Origin: Aeromicrobium sp. Root472D3 | Lineage (GTDB): Bacteria > Actinomycetota > Actinomycetes > Propionibacteriales > Nocardioidaceae | Assembly (NCBI RefSeq): GCF_001426485.1 | Contig: NZ_LMET01000001.1 | Span: 2,098,505-2,162,504, forward strand | DNA length: 64,000 nt | Direction: 5' to 3' | In this document: piece by piece, positions 49,719 to 61,625 of the stretch | Layout: each line of letters opens with the position of its first letter | Numbering within the stretch: position 1 is the first letter of the stretch | The notes under the pieces: model-generated | Told to the model about the DNA's origin: nothing | What the model saw: only the letters and a program-made list of their open reading frames with translations | The model's database searches: none | Position numbers and translations under genes: made by a program

Positions 49719-50123
49719 TCAGCCGGCCTGACGGTCGACGAGCTCGACGCGCGTCGCATCGTGCGGGGAGGCGCCCATCGCGGCGGCCAGGCGGTGGTGC
49801 ACGGCGCCCTCGCGGTGCCGGCTCTGCCGGTCGAGCGACAGCCCGAGCGCGGTCTGCGCCCACGCGCTGGTCGGCTCGAGGTCGACCAGGCGGCGGAACG
49901 CCTGCTCGGCGGGCACGAGCTGCGCGGCCGCGAAGTGCGCGCGACCCAGGAGCTCCCACCCGGCGGCGTTGGACGGCTCGGCGTCGACGACCTTGCGCAG
50001 GACGCGGACGGCGTCGCGCGGGTGGCGGTCGGCGACGAGCTCCTCGCCGGTGCGGAAGGCGTCGAAGACGTCCATCGACTCGATCATGGCGTCCGAGATG
50101 CTGGGGGTGAAGCGGATCGTCAT
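49719..50123 (-). CDS. Tetratricopeptide-repeat protein
   Basis: 134 residues with at least three TPR-like units: DVFDAFRTGEELVADRHPRDAVRVLRKVVDAEPSN, AAGWELLGRAHFAAAQLVPAEQAFRRLVDLEPTS and AWAQTALGLSLDRQSRHREGAVHHRLAAAMG. A soluble scaffold of unknown partners. GAGGAG precedes the ATG. Just upstream of the M50 gene, probably in the same operon. Confidence 0.85.
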   Translation of the reverse strand: MTIRFTPSISDAMIESMDVFDAFRTGEELVADRHPRDAVRVLRKVVDAEPSNAAGWELLGRAHFAAAQLVPAEQAFRRLVDLEPTSAWAQTALGLSLDRQSRHREGAVHHRLAAAMGASPHDATRVELVDRQAG

Positions 50124-50178
50124 GGGTGGTGCGCTCCTCTCGGGGTGGGTGCCCACCTCAACAGCGGGGCCGGCGCGG

Positions 50179-50895
50179 TCATTCCGCGCGCTTGGGGGTG
50201 GCCGTGGGCGTCGGGGTCGCGGTCGGCGTCGGCGTCGTGGCGGTCGGCGTCGGGGTGGGCGCCGGCGTGGTCTCGCTCGGCGCCGGTGTCGTGGCCGTCG
50301 GTGCGGGTGCCGGCGTGGTGGCCGGGGGAGCGGGCGTCGTCGTGGAGGCGGTCGGCTCGGGGGTGGGGCTGTCATCGGGTGCGGGGTCGTCGCCCTTCGA
50401 GTCGTGCGACCCGCCCAGGGGGTTGCCGATGCGCGCATTGTCGCCGCGGACGCCGTACGACTCGCCCGTGACGAGCTCGTACGTGCCCATGGCTCCCAGC
50501 GAGATCGCGAGCACGATCGCGGTCGTGGCGCCGATGGTCTTCCAGTGCAGGCGGCGGGGTGCCTCGCCGTCCGCGTCGTCGACGACCTGCGCACCCGTGA
50601 CGGGGGAGCCCTCGGCCTCCTCGACCTTCTCGAAGGCCTCGCCGATGTCGCCGTCGTCGACGGGCGCCTGGACGATCGTCCCGCTCGCGGTCTGCACGAT
50701 CAACGTCTTGCCCTTGTCGAGCGTCCGGCCGTAGAACGCCGAGCTGATCGTCACGACCGAGCTGCCGAGCGCCGCGCCGATCAGGGTGCCGGCGACGCCG
50801 AGGCTCGACGCGATCCAGGCCGCCGTCACGGCGGCGAGCGCGCTGACGGTCACCTGGAGCCAGGAGACCTCTGACAGGAAGCCGGGACGGGACAT
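50179..50895 (-). CDS. Two-helix membrane protein with Thr/Pro-rich tail
   Basis: 238 residues. Two N-terminal hydrophobic segments (ALAAVTAAWIASSLGVAGTLIGAALGSSVV) and a third at ~130-150 (ATTAIVLAISLGAMGTYELVTG), then an extracytoplasmic Thr/Pro/Ala low-complexity tail of ~75 residues that could be glycosylated and span the cell wall. Function unknown. TAGTCT ends 7 nt before the ATG. Confidence 0.75.
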   Translation of the reverse strand: MSRPGFLSEVSWLQVTVSALAAVTAAWIASSLGVAGTLIGAALGSSVVTISSAFYGRTLDKGKTLIVQTASGTIVQAPVDDGDIGEAFEKVEEAEGSPVTGAQVVDDADGEAPRRLHWKTIGATTAIVLAISLGAMGTYELVTGESYGVRGDNARIGNPLGGSHDSKGDDPAPDDSPTPEPTASTTTPAPPATTPAPAPTATTPAPSETTPAPTPTPTATTPTPTATPTPTATPKRAE

Positions 50896-50902
50896 GGCGT
50901 CC

Positions 50903-50908
50903 AGACTA
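50903..50908 (-). promoter_or_regulatory. Leaderless -10 hexamer
   Basis: TAGTCT on the minus strand ends 7 nt before ATG 50895. Confidence 0.5.
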
Positions 50909-51526
50909 GGAGGTGCGACCGAACGTCTCGACCGTCAGCGCGTCGACCTCGTCGAGCCAGTCGGCGCGCTGCTCCGGTGTCGCGTCCGTGACGGGGCGCA
51001 GGACGCGCCGGGTGACCTCCGGACCGCCGAGGTACGGCGCGACGCACCGGCCCCAGATCGAGGCGAGCGGGTCGCCGTAGAGCGTGGCCTCGCGCTCGTC
51101 GGTCGTGTCGGACGTGTTGACGACGAACAGCTGCTGCACCGGCGCCAGCGGCTCGGGGTGCCCCGTCGCCTCGGCGAGCCGGTAGGCGACGCCCGGCACG
51201 ACGACCCGGTTGATCCAGCCGGTCAGGATCGCGGGCGGCATGCCCCACCAGTTGGGGTGGACGACCACGAGCCCCTCGGCCTGGCGCAGCTCCTCGCGGT
51301 GCAGGGCGACCAGGGGGTCGTCCTCGCGGGCGAGCGTCGACTCGATCGCCGGTCCGCTGGTGTGCGACTCGAGCGCCGGCATGATGGGGTCGAACAGCTC
51401 GGCGTAGAGGTCGTGCGACCGCACCTCGTGGCCCAGGTCGAGCAGTCGCTCGCCGATGCGCTCGGCGATGGCGTGGCAGTAGCTGTCGACCCGCGGGTGG
51501 GCCAGCAGCAGCACGAGGTGACTCAT
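50906..51526 (-). CDS. NAD(P)H oxidoreductase, flavodoxin-like fold
   Basis: 206 residues. LLAHPRVDSYCHAIAERI, VRSHDLYAE, EGLVVVHPNWWGMPPAILTGWINRVVVPGVAY and GRCVAPYLGG are marks of the KefF/MdaB/NQO1 group, which reduce quinones with NAD(P)H and FMN. It likely protects against quinone stress. CACTAT ends 6 nt before the ATG. Confidence 0.87.
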   Translation of the reverse strand: MSHLVLLLAHPRVDSYCHAIAERIGERLLDLGHEVRSHDLYAELFDPIMPALESHTSGPAIESTLAREDDPLVALHREELRQAEGLVVVHPNWWGMPPAILTGWINRVVVPGVAYRLAEATGHPEPLAPVQQLFVVNTSDTTDEREATLYGDPLASIWGRCVAPYLGGPEVTRRVLRPVTDATPEQRADWLDEVDALTVETFGRTS

Positions 51527-51571
51527 GGATCGATAGTGCCAGTGGTCGGGGGCAGCCGCGCGCGAACCCGG

Positions 51572-54546
<2,975 letters not shown>

Positions 54547-54550
<4 letters not shown>

Positions 54551-55710
54551 GCCGACGACCTCGCCTCGTGCTCGGCGATGACGTCGCGCACCAGGTCGAC
54601 CTCGAGCTCGGTCGAGCCCTCGCCGTTGCGCACCTTGGTCAGGAACGTGTCGACGAGCTCGTCGTCGGACTTGCCGCGCACCAACTCGGCGTAGCTGCGG
54701 CCACCGTCGTCGTGGACGCGGCTCGGCCGGAACTCGAGGTGCGCGCAGTGCGGGAACCGCGACTGCAGCCGCCGCATGGCGTCCATCGGTCGCGTCCGGT
54801 CGGTGAGCACCGCGCTGACCCAGTGGTCGGTGACGCCGTCGAGCGATCCGTCGGACAGGAGCTCGTCGATCGTGCCGGTGACGACCGACAGCGGCCGGGG
54901 GACGGGCAGGTCGACCCACGTGACGTCGGCGAGCCCCGCGGCGTCGAGGTCGACGAGCCAGCCGCCGCGCGGCTTGCCCGCCTCGGAGAACGAGTAGTGC
55001 AGGGGCGCACCGCTGTAGCGGACGTGCGGCGACAGCTGGGCGCGACCGTGGATGTGCCCCAGCGCGGCGTAGTCGACACCGTCGAGGACCGGCACCGGCA
55101 CCTTGTCGACACCGCCGACCGTCGTGCCGACGATGTCGCGCTCGGAGTCGCACGACTCGCCCTCGACACCCTGCACGAAGGTGTGGGCCAGCACGACGGA
55201 GCGCCCACCGCGCTCGGCCAGGTCGGCGCGCACGAGCTGCATCGCGCGGGTGAGCACGTCCTTCTGCGAGCGCATGGGCGCGTCGGACCAGACGTGGCGC
55301 AGCCGGGCCGGCTCGAGGAACGGGATGCCGTAGACGTGCACCGGCCCGTGCTCGTCGTCCAGCGTGACCGGCTGCGTGATCTGCGCGGGGTTCGTGACGA
55401 CGTGCACGCCGGCCGCGGCGGCGAACGCCGACATCGTGCCGAGGCGGGCGGGGGAGTCGTGGTTGCCGCTGGTCAGGACGACCGTGGCGCCCGCGTCGCG
55501 CAGGCGCAGCAGGATCGAGTTCAGCAGGTCGACGGCGTCCGCCGACGGCGTCGAGGAGTCGTAGACGTCGCCCGCGACCACGACGACGTCGACGTCGTGC
55601 TCGCGCACGACCCGGGCCATCGCCTCGACGACCTCGTCGAGCGCGGCGAGCGTCGAGTGCCCGTGGAAGGTGCGCCCGACGTGCCAGTCGGAGGTGTGCA
55701 GGATCCGCAT
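54547..55710 (-). CDS. sbcD: SbcD nuclease subunit
   Basis: 387 residues. Mre11-type phosphoesterase motifs: LHTSDWHVGRTFHG, VVVVAGDVYDSS, VVLTSGNHDSPARL, VLAHTFVQG and ALGHIHGRAQ. It cuts DNA with SbcC. First gene of the pair; TAGGCT ends 6 nt before the ATG. Confidence 0.95.
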
Positions 55711-55716
55711 GCCTGG

Positions 55717-55722
55717 AGCCTA
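55717..55722 (-). promoter_or_regulatory. Leaderless -10 hexamer
   Basis: TAGGCT on the minus strand ends 6 nt before ATG 55710 of sbcD. Confidence 0.55.
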
Positions 55723-55841
55723 GACGGGACGACCGACAGCCCGTCCGTCACACCGATCCGACCGTCCGGTGGACAGGACGGCGTCGGTGCGATGGGGTGT
55801 CACCACGGCACCGTGCCGGTGGACGAGCGGAGGGAGACCCG

Positions 55842-57329
55842 GTGGCCGAGGTGGAGGAGGAGCCGCGCGAGGAGCTGCGGGCCGATGCGATCGGCTTCGT
55901 CGACGCGCTGGTCATCGGGCTGAACGCGACGTCGCCGGCGTACTCGATCGCCGCCGTGATCGGCCCGCTCGTGGTCGTCGCCGGGGTGCACGCACCGGGC
56001 GTCATGCTCGCCTCGTTTGTGCCGATGCTGTTCATCGCGTCCGCGTTCTACTACCTCAACAAGGTCGACAAGGACTGCGGCACGACGTTCTCGTGGGTCA
56101 CCCGGGCCATGGGCCCCTGGGCCGGCTGGCTCGGCGGCTGGGCCATCACGATGACCGGCGTGCTGGTCGTCGGATCGCTCGCCGACGTCGGCGTCAGCTT
56201 CACGCTGCGCGGATTCGGGCTCGACGACGCCGCCGACACGGCGTGGATACGGCAGGGCCTCGCGGTGCTGCTGATCGTCGTCATGACCGCGATCTGCGTC
56301 GCGGGCACCGAGGGGTCGGCGAGGCTGCAGAACGTCCTGATCCTCGCGCAGGTCGTGTTCCTGCTGGTGTTCGCCGCGGTCGCGTTCTACCGCGTCTACG
56401 CCGACACGAGCTCGCTCGACTCGATCAGGCCGAGCCTCGGCTGGCTCAACCCGTTCGACGTCGGGGGAGCGGCGCTGACGTCCGGCCTGCTGCTCGGCGT
56501 GTTCATCTACTGGGGCTGGGAGTCGGCGGTCAACCTGACCGAGGAGACCAGCGGTGCCGCGTCGGCGCCGGGCCTGGCGGCCATCTGGTCGACCGTCGTG
56601 CTGCTGGCGACGTACCTCGCGGTCGCCTTCGCGGTCGTCGCCTACGCGGGCACGCAGTTCCTCGTCGACAACGCCGACGAGGAGGAGTTCATCTTCCCGC
56701 TGCTGGCGACCGAGGTGCTGGGCCAGTGGGACTGGATCGTGTACTTCGCCGTCGCGACGTCGGCGATCGCGTCGACCCAGACGACGATCATCCCGGCGTC
56801 CCGCACCGCCCTGTCGATGGCGCGGAGGGCAGCGCTGCCACGGACGTTCGGGCACGTCCACCCGCGCTTCCGCACCCCCGACGTCAGCACGTGGTGGGTC
56901 GCCGGCATCGCGATCGCCTGGTACCTGGTCGTCAACCAGCTCAGCGAGAACGCCCTGTTCGACTCGCTGTCGGCCCTGTCGCTGCTGATCGCGTTCTACT
57001 ACGCGCTCACCGGCATCGCGTGCGCCGTCTACTACCGCCGGCACCTGACCGAGAGCGTCCGCAACTTCGTGCTGATCGGCCTCGCGCCCGTGGTCGGCGC
57101 GCTGCTGCTGGCGTGGCTGCTGGTCGCCTCGGTGCGCGACCTGTCCGACCCCGCCAACTCCTACAGCCAGACGTCGTGGTTCGGGCTGGGCCCGCCGCTC
57201 GTCATCGGCATCGGCATCGCCCTGGCTGGAGTCGTCATCATGCTCTGGTGGCGCATCGTGGCGCCCCGCTTCTGGCAGGAGCGGCCCGGCGTGGCCGATC
57301 CCGCCCTCGTCCACGGCAAGGAGTCCTGA
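55842..57329 (+). CDS. APC-superfamily amino-acid permease
   Basis: 495 residues, about twelve hydrophobic segments. IGLNATSPAYSIAAVIGPLV at helix 1, GTTFSWVTRAMGPWAGWLGGW, and FIYWGWESAVNLTEETSG at helix 6 are close to the amino-acid permeases of actinobacteria. The GTG was chosen for the GGAGGGAGA site upstream. A universal stress protein gene begins 1 nt after its stop, a common pairing in this family. Confidence 0.88.
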   Translation: MAEVEEEPREELRADAIGFVDALVIGLNATSPAYSIAAVIGPLVVVAGVHAPGVMLASFVPMLFIASAFYYLNKVDKDCGTTFSWVTRAMGPWAGWLGGWAITMTGVLVVGSLADVGVSFTLRGFGLDDAADTAWIRQGLAVLLIVVMTAICVAGTEGSARLQNVLILAQVVFLLVFAAVAFYRVYADTSSLDSIRPSLGWLNPFDVGGAALTSGLLLGVFIYWGWESAVNLTEETSGAASAPGLAAIWSTVVLLATYLAVAFAVVAYAGTQFLVDNADEEEFIFPLLATEVLGQWDWIVYFAVATSAIASTQTTIIPASRTALSMARRAALPRTFGHVHPRFRTPDVSTWWVAGIAIAWYLVVNQLSENALFDSLSALSLLIAFYYALTGIACAVYYRRHLTESVRNFVLIGLAPVVGALLLAWLLVASVRDLSDPANSYSQTSWFGLGPPLVIGIGIALAGVVIMLWWRIVAPRFWQERPGVADPALVHGKES

Positions 57330-57330
57330 C

Positions 57331-57765
57331 ATGGCAGTGGTGCTCGGCTACGACGAGTCGCCCGGCGCGGCGCGCGCCCTCGAGGCGGCCATCGAGGTGG
57401 CGGCCGCCTTCGGCGAGCCGCTCGTCATCGTCCACGGGGTCGGGGCTCCCGGCGGGCTCGGCGAGGAGTACCGCAGCCACCGAGCCGCCCTCGAGGCGGC
57501 CGGACGCACGGCGCTGGCCGCGGCCGTCGAGGCCGCCGACGAGGCGGGCGTGCCGACGTCCGTCGAGCTCGTCGACGCCAAGCCGGCCGACGCGCTGCTG
57601 CGCGTGGCCGACGCCCACGACGCCCGGGTGGTCGTGGTGGGCTCGTGGGGCGAGAGCCCCCTCAAGGGTGCGGTGCTGGGGTCGACGCCGCACAAGCTGC
57701 TGCACCTGTCGTCACGTCCGGTGCTGTGCGTGCCGGCGAGGCCCGACCAGACCTCCCAGGGCTGA
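57331..57765 (+). CDS. Universal stress protein (UspA family)
   Basis: 144 residues, one Usp domain: VVLGYDESPGAARALEAAIEVA at the start and the ATP-binding pattern GSWGESPLKGAVLGSTPHKLLHLSSRPVLCVP at the end. AAGGAG precedes the ATG. Co-transcribed with the permease and likely to regulate it in response to nucleotide or stress. Its last 54 nt overlap the converging DUF998 gene. Confidence 0.9.
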   Translation: MAVVLGYDESPGAARALEAAIEVAAAFGEPLVIVHGVGAPGGLGEEYRSHRAALEAAGRTALAAAVEAADEAGVPTSVELVDAKPADALLRVADAHDARVVVVGSWGESPLKGAVLGSTPHKLLHLSSRPVLCVPARPDQTSQG

Positions 57766-58368
57766 GCCGATCGCGAAGGCCGAGACCCACAGGTAGCCGG
57801 GCCACAGGGCCAGCCGCTCGAGCGCGCCGATGGCACCCGAGTCGCTGCCGACCGTCACGCCGAAGCCGATCGCCCCGACCAGGGAGACGGCGGCCACCAC
57901 GAACGCGGCGGTCGACGCGCGGGGGCGCGTGCCGCGCAGGCTCACGCCCATCAGCGCGACCGCGAGGGGCTGCGCGACGAAGATCGGCAGCGCGACGAGC
58001 CCGTGCGCCGCGGCGTCCTCGTTGACGGGGAACAGGCCGACCCCGATCGAGCCGACGCCCGACACGCACCACGCGACGACCGCAACCGTCCCCGAGCGCC
58101 CCTCGAGCAGGCGGGACCCGATGAGCAGCGCGCCGACGAGCAGGGTGCAGCCGAACCACACGAAGGCGACGTTCATGCCCGCGTGCCACGGCGAGCACAG
58201 GACGTCGCCGCGCACCTGGCGGCACGCGGTGTTGCCGAGGTCGCTGACGGTGCTGCCCGCGAACGAGTAGTCGGCCGAGGCCCGCAGCCCCACCACCACC
58301 TCGACGGCGATGTACAGGGGCTGCAGGGCCCACGCGAGCAGGCCGGCGCCGACCAGCCGCGACGTCAG
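57712..58368 (-). CDS. DUF998 membrane protein with apparent CTG start
   Basis: 218 residues if started at CTG 58368; six hydrophobic segments. Family features: LLAWALQPLYIAVEVVVGL (helix 1), YSFAGSTVSDLGNTAC, HAGMNVAFVWFGCTLLVGALL, VGLFPVNEDAAAHGLVALP. No ATG, GTG or TTG lies in frame before helix 1 near the upstream stop. CTG overlaps the stop of the transsulfuration gene as CTGA, mimicking the ATGA coupling seen elsewhere. The first canonical start, GTG 58299, would delete helix 1. Function unknown. Confidence 0.7.
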   Translation of the reverse strand: MTSRLVGAGLLAWALQPLYIAVEVVVGLRASADYSFAGSTVSDLGNTACRQVRGDVLCSPWHAGMNVAFVWFGCTLLVGALLIGSRLLEGRSGTVAVVAWCVSGVGSIGVGLFPVNEDAAAHGLVALPIFVAQPLAVALMGVSLRGTRPRASTAAFVVAAVSLVGAIGFGVTVGSDSGAIGALERLALWPGYLWVSAFAIGSALGGLVGPRRHAQHRT

Positions 58369-59510
58369 CGCAGTGCCTGCTCGAGGTCGCCGACGAGGTC
58401 GGCGACGTCCTCGATGCCCACCGACAGGCGCACCAGGTCGTCCGGCACCTCGAGCTGCGACCCGGCCGTCGAGGCGTGGGTCATCGCCCCCGGGTGCTCG
58501 ATCAGCGACTCGATGCCGCCCAGGCTCTCGGCGAGCGTGAACAGCTCGGTGCGGGCGCAGAAGTCGAGGGCCGCCTGCTGGTCCTTCAGACGCACCGAGA
58601 CCATGCCGCCGAACCGCTTCATCTGACGGGCCGCGACCTCGTGGTTGGGGTGCTCGGGCAGGCCCGGGTACAGCACCGACTCGATCGCGGGGTGGCCCTG
58701 CAGGAAGTCGACGACGGCCTCGGCGTTGTCGCAGTGCTTGTCCATGCGGACGGCGAGCGTCTTGGCGCCGCGCATCGTCAGGTAGGCGTCGAACGGTCCG
58801 GGCACGCCGCCCGACCCGTTCTGCAGGAAGGCGAACGCCGCGTCGAGCTCCTCGTCGTCCGTGACGAGCACGCCGCCGACGACGTCGGAGTGCCCGCCGA
58901 TGTACTTGGTGGTCGAGTGCAGCACGACGTCCGCGCCGAGCGTCAGCGGCTGCTGCAGGTACGGCGAGGCGAAGGTGTTGTCGACTACGAACGTCGCGCC
59001 GGCGTCCCGGGCGATCTGGGCGATCGCCGACACGTCGCCGACGTTGAGCAGCGGGTTGGTGGGGGTCTCGATCCAGATCGCCTTGGTCGCGTCGGTGACC
59101 GCGGCGCGGATCGCGTCCAGGTCGTTGACGGCGGCCACGGTGTAGGTGATGCCCCACTGGCTGAAGACCTTGTCGATCAGCCGGAACGTGCCGCCGTACG
59201 CGTCGTCGGGGATCACGAGGTGGTCGCCGGGGCGCAGCAGCGACCGCAGCGCGCAGTCGGTCGCGGCCATGCCGGAGCTGAACCCGCGTCCGTACGTGCC
59301 GTTCTCGAGCGACGCGAGGTTCGCCTCGAGGGCCTTGCGGGTCGGGTTGCCGGTGCGGGCGTACTCGTAGCCGCCGCGCATGCCGCCGACGCCGTCCTGG
59401 GCGAAGGTCGAGCTGGCGTAGATCGGCACGTTGACCGCGCCGTTCTCGGCGTTCGGCTCGTAGCCGGCGTGGATCGCGCGTGTCGCGAAGCCCTGCTCGT
59501 CGGTGCTCAT
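58365..59510 (-). CDS. metB: Cystathionine gamma-synthase/lyase
   Basis: 381 residues, PLP fold type I. YEYARTGNPTRKALE, SGMAATDCALRSLLRPGDHLVIPDDAYGGTFRL, IWIETPTNPLL, VDNTFASPYLQQPL and PLP lysine K202 (HSTTKYIGGHSD). It either makes cystathionine from O-acyl-homoserine and Cys or splits it; sequence alone does not decide, but pairing with cystathionine beta-synthase favours cleavage to Cys. The ATG overlaps the upstream stop as ATGA. Confidence 0.9.
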   Translation of the reverse strand: MSTDEQGFATRAIHAGYEPNAENGAVNVPIYASSTFAQDGVGGMRGGYEYARTGNPTRKALEANLASLENGTYGRGFSSGMAATDCALRSLLRPGDHLVIPDDAYGGTFRLIDKVFSQWGITYTVAAVNDLDAIRAAVTDATKAIWIETPTNPLLNVGDVSAIAQIARDAGATFVVDNTFASPYLQQPLTLGADVVLHSTTKYIGGHSDVVGGVLVTDDEELDAAFAFLQNGSGGVPGPFDAYLTMRGAKTLAVRMDKHCDNAEAVVDFLQGHPAIESVLYPGLPEHPNHEVAARQMKRFGGMVSVRLKDQQAALDFCARTELFTLAESLGGIESLIEHPGAMTHASTAGSQLEVPDDLVRLSVGIEDVADLVGDLEQALR

Positions 59511-60880
59511 ACGTGGACTCCCAGCAGGTCGTGGCGGGTCAGGACGCCGAGTGGCTTGCCGTCCTCGACGACCATGACGGCGTCGCTGGCGCTCAGGGCC
59601 TTCAGCGCGTCGTCGAGGCTCTCGCCGGAGCCGAGCAGGGGGAGCGCGGGCTCCATGTGCTGCGACACCGGGTCGGTCAGCTGCGCGCGGCCCTCGAAGA
59701 CGGCGCTGATGAGCGCCCGCTCGTTGACGCTGCCGGCGACCTCGCCGATCACGACGGGCGGTTCGGCACCGACGACGGGCATCTGCGAGACGTTGTACTC
59801 GCGCAGGATCTCGATCGCGTCGCGGATCGTCTCGGACGGGTGGGTGTGCACGAGCGCCGGCATGCCGCCGGTCTTGCCGTGCAGCAGGTCGCCGACCGTC
59901 ATCTCGTGCGGCTTGCCGCCGAGGGGCTGGCGCAGGAAGCCGTACGACGACATCCAGTCGTCGTTGAAGATCTTCGACAGGTAGCCGCGGCCGCCGTCGG
60001 GCAGCAGCACGACGACGAGGGCGTCGGGCCCCGCCTCGGCTGCGACCTGTAGCGCCGCGACGGTCGCCATGCCGCACGAGCCACCGACCAGCAGGCCCTC
60101 TTCGCGGGCGAGGCGGCGGGTCATGTCGAACGAGTCGGCGTCCGAGACCGCGATGATCTGGTCGGGGATCGACGGGTCGTAGGCGCTGGGCCAGAAGTCC
60201 TCGCCGACTCCCTCGACGAGGTACGGGCGCCCCGTGCCGCCGGAGTAGACCGATCCCTCCGGGTCGGCGCCGATGACCTTGATGTCGGGGTTCTTCTCCT
60301 TCAGGAACCGGCCGACGCCCGTGATCGTGCCACCGGTGCCGACGCCGGCCACGAAGTGCGTGACCTTGCCGTCGGTGGCCTCCCAGATCTCGGGACCCGT
60401 CGTCTCGTAGTGGCTCGCGGGGCCGGCGGGGTTGGAGTACTGGTCGGGCTTCCAGGCCCCCTCGGTCTCGCGCACGAGGCGGTCGGACACGTTGTAGTAG
60501 CTGTCGGGGTGCTCGGGCGGCACGGCCGTCGGGCAGACGACGACCTGGGCGCCGTAGGCCTTCATGGTGTTGACCTTGTCGGCGCTCACCTTGTCGGGGC
60601 ACACGAAGATGCACGTGTAGCCGCGCTGCTGGGCGACCAGCGCGAGGCCGACACCGGTGTTGCCGGACGTCGGCTCGACGATCGTCCCGCCGGGCTTGAG
60701 GGCGCCGGAGGCCTCGGCGGCATCGACCATCTTGACGGCGATGCGGTCCTTGGCGCTTCCGCCGGGGTTGAGGTACTCGATCTTGGCGGCGACCGTGGCT
60801 GATCCAGCGGTGGTCACGGAGTTGAGCCTGACCAGCGGGGTGTTGCCGATCAGGTCGACGATGTGCTCTGCAATGGGCAT
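59507..60880 (-). CDS. Cystathionine beta-synthase with two CBS domains
   Basis: 457 residues. Catalytic PLP domain ~1-330: NTPLVRLN, K44 in GGSAKDRIAVKM, EPTSGNTGVGLA, GVGTGGTITGVGRFLK. The C-terminal CBS pair (~340-457) has VHTHPSETIRDAIEILREYNVSQMPVV and AVMVVEDGKPLGVLTRHDLL, the S-adenosylmethionine or nucleotide-sensing region. It makes cystathionine from homocysteine and Ser. AAGAAT lies 6 nt before the ATG. First gene of the transsulfuration operon. Confidence 0.93.
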   Translation of the reverse strand: MPIAEHIVDLIGNTPLVRLNSVTTAGSATVAAKIEYLNPGGSAKDRIAVKMVDAAEASGALKPGGTIVEPTSGNTGVGLALVAQQRGYTCIFVCPDKVSADKVNTMKAYGAQVVVCPTAVPPEHPDSYYNVSDRLVRETEGAWKPDQYSNPAGPASHYETTGPEIWEATDGKVTHFVAGVGTGGTITGVGRFLKEKNPDIKVIGADPEGSVYSGGTGRPYLVEGVGEDFWPSAYDPSIPDQIIAVSDADSFDMTRRLAREEGLLVGGSCGMATVAALQVAAEAGPDALVVVLLPDGGRGYLSKIFNDDWMSSYGFLRQPLGGKPHEMTVGDLLHGKTGGMPALVHTHPSETIRDAIEILREYNVSQMPVVGAEPPVVIGEVAGSVNERALISAVFEGRAQLTDPVSQHMEPALPLLGSGESLDDALKALSASDAVMVVEDGKPLGVLTRHDLLGVHV

Positions 60881-60896
60881 GTCGCCATTCTTGCAC

Positions 60897-61625
60897 TCAC
60901 GGTCTGGTCATCACCGGGGCCGCTTCGTCGACGTCGAGGGCCGTGGGCGGGCCGGCGGCGAGCAGCGTCTGGCCGATCGTCTGCCACGGTCCGCCGTCGA
61001 CCCGGAACCGCACGCGATACGTCACGTCGACGCGGGCGCGGACGTCGTCGGCCGGGACGGTGTAGCGGTGGACGACGTCCATCGCGGGGTAGGGGCGGCC
61101 CGGTTCGGTGGTCGTCGCGGTCGTGCCGTCGCCGTGCACCCACTGGTACCCGACGGGCTCGGCGACGAGGTCGACGTCGAAGCCCAGCAGCTCGACGCTG
61201 CGCTCGAACGGCTGCGGCTCGGTGTAGAAGATGGTCTCGACGTTCACGAGCGTCTCGGCATCGGGCTGCACCTCGAGCCGCAGGCTCGGCAGCCCGATCT
61301 CGCGCACGGCCCGCAGGATGTCCCCGGGCGTCACCTCGGGCCCGTCCGCCTCCGCCTCCGGCCCCGGCTCGACGTTCTTGCACCCGTAGATCCCGAGGGA
61401 CGCATCCGTCCTGCACGACACGATCGGATCGAACGTCGGCTTCTTCGATGCCACGGGGTTGGCGGTGGTGGGGGCTTGAGGTGACGACGTTGGCGACTGC
61501 TCTCGCTCAACTCGAACGAAAAGCTCAGGACTCAAGTCCGAGGGGTCGACGTCTACGCCGGCGAAGGCAGGAAAAGCGATCAGGGACACGATGCAACCGA
61601 TCACTAAGCTTGACAAGATCTTCAC
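60897..61625 (-). CDS. Secreted protein with PKD-like fold
   Basis: 242 residues. Signal peptide ends at AFAGV (about 22), then a Ser/Pro/Thr linker, two Cys in SCRTDASLGIYGCK, and a beta-sandwich segment (YQWVHGDGTTATTTEPG, DVVHRYTVPADDVRARVDVTYRVRFRVDGGPWQTI) that resembles PKD domains. Proteins of this build follow DUF6318 lipoproteins in related actinobacteria; role unknown. It starts inside the stop of the DUF6318 gene (ATGA). The first third is notably lower in GC than its neighbours. Confidence 0.75.
   Translation of the reverse strand: MKILSSLVIGCIVSLIAFPAFAGVDVDPSDLSPELFVRVEREQSPTSSPQAPTTANPVASKKPTFDPIVSCRTDASLGIYGCKNVEPGPEAEADGPEVTPGDILRAVREIGLPSLRLEVQPDAETLVNVETIFYTEPQPFERSVELLGFDVDLVAEPVGYQWVHGDGTTATTTEPGRPYPAMDVVHRYTVPADDVRARVDVTYRVRFRVDGGPWQTIGQTLLAAGPPTALDVDEAAPVMTRP

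Noticed and set aside
50200..50340. Short tandem DNA repeats that could suggest a repeat array
   Set aside because: They encode the Thr/Pro-rich tail of a membrane protein. Unit length varies and there are no spacers, so this is not a CRISPR array.
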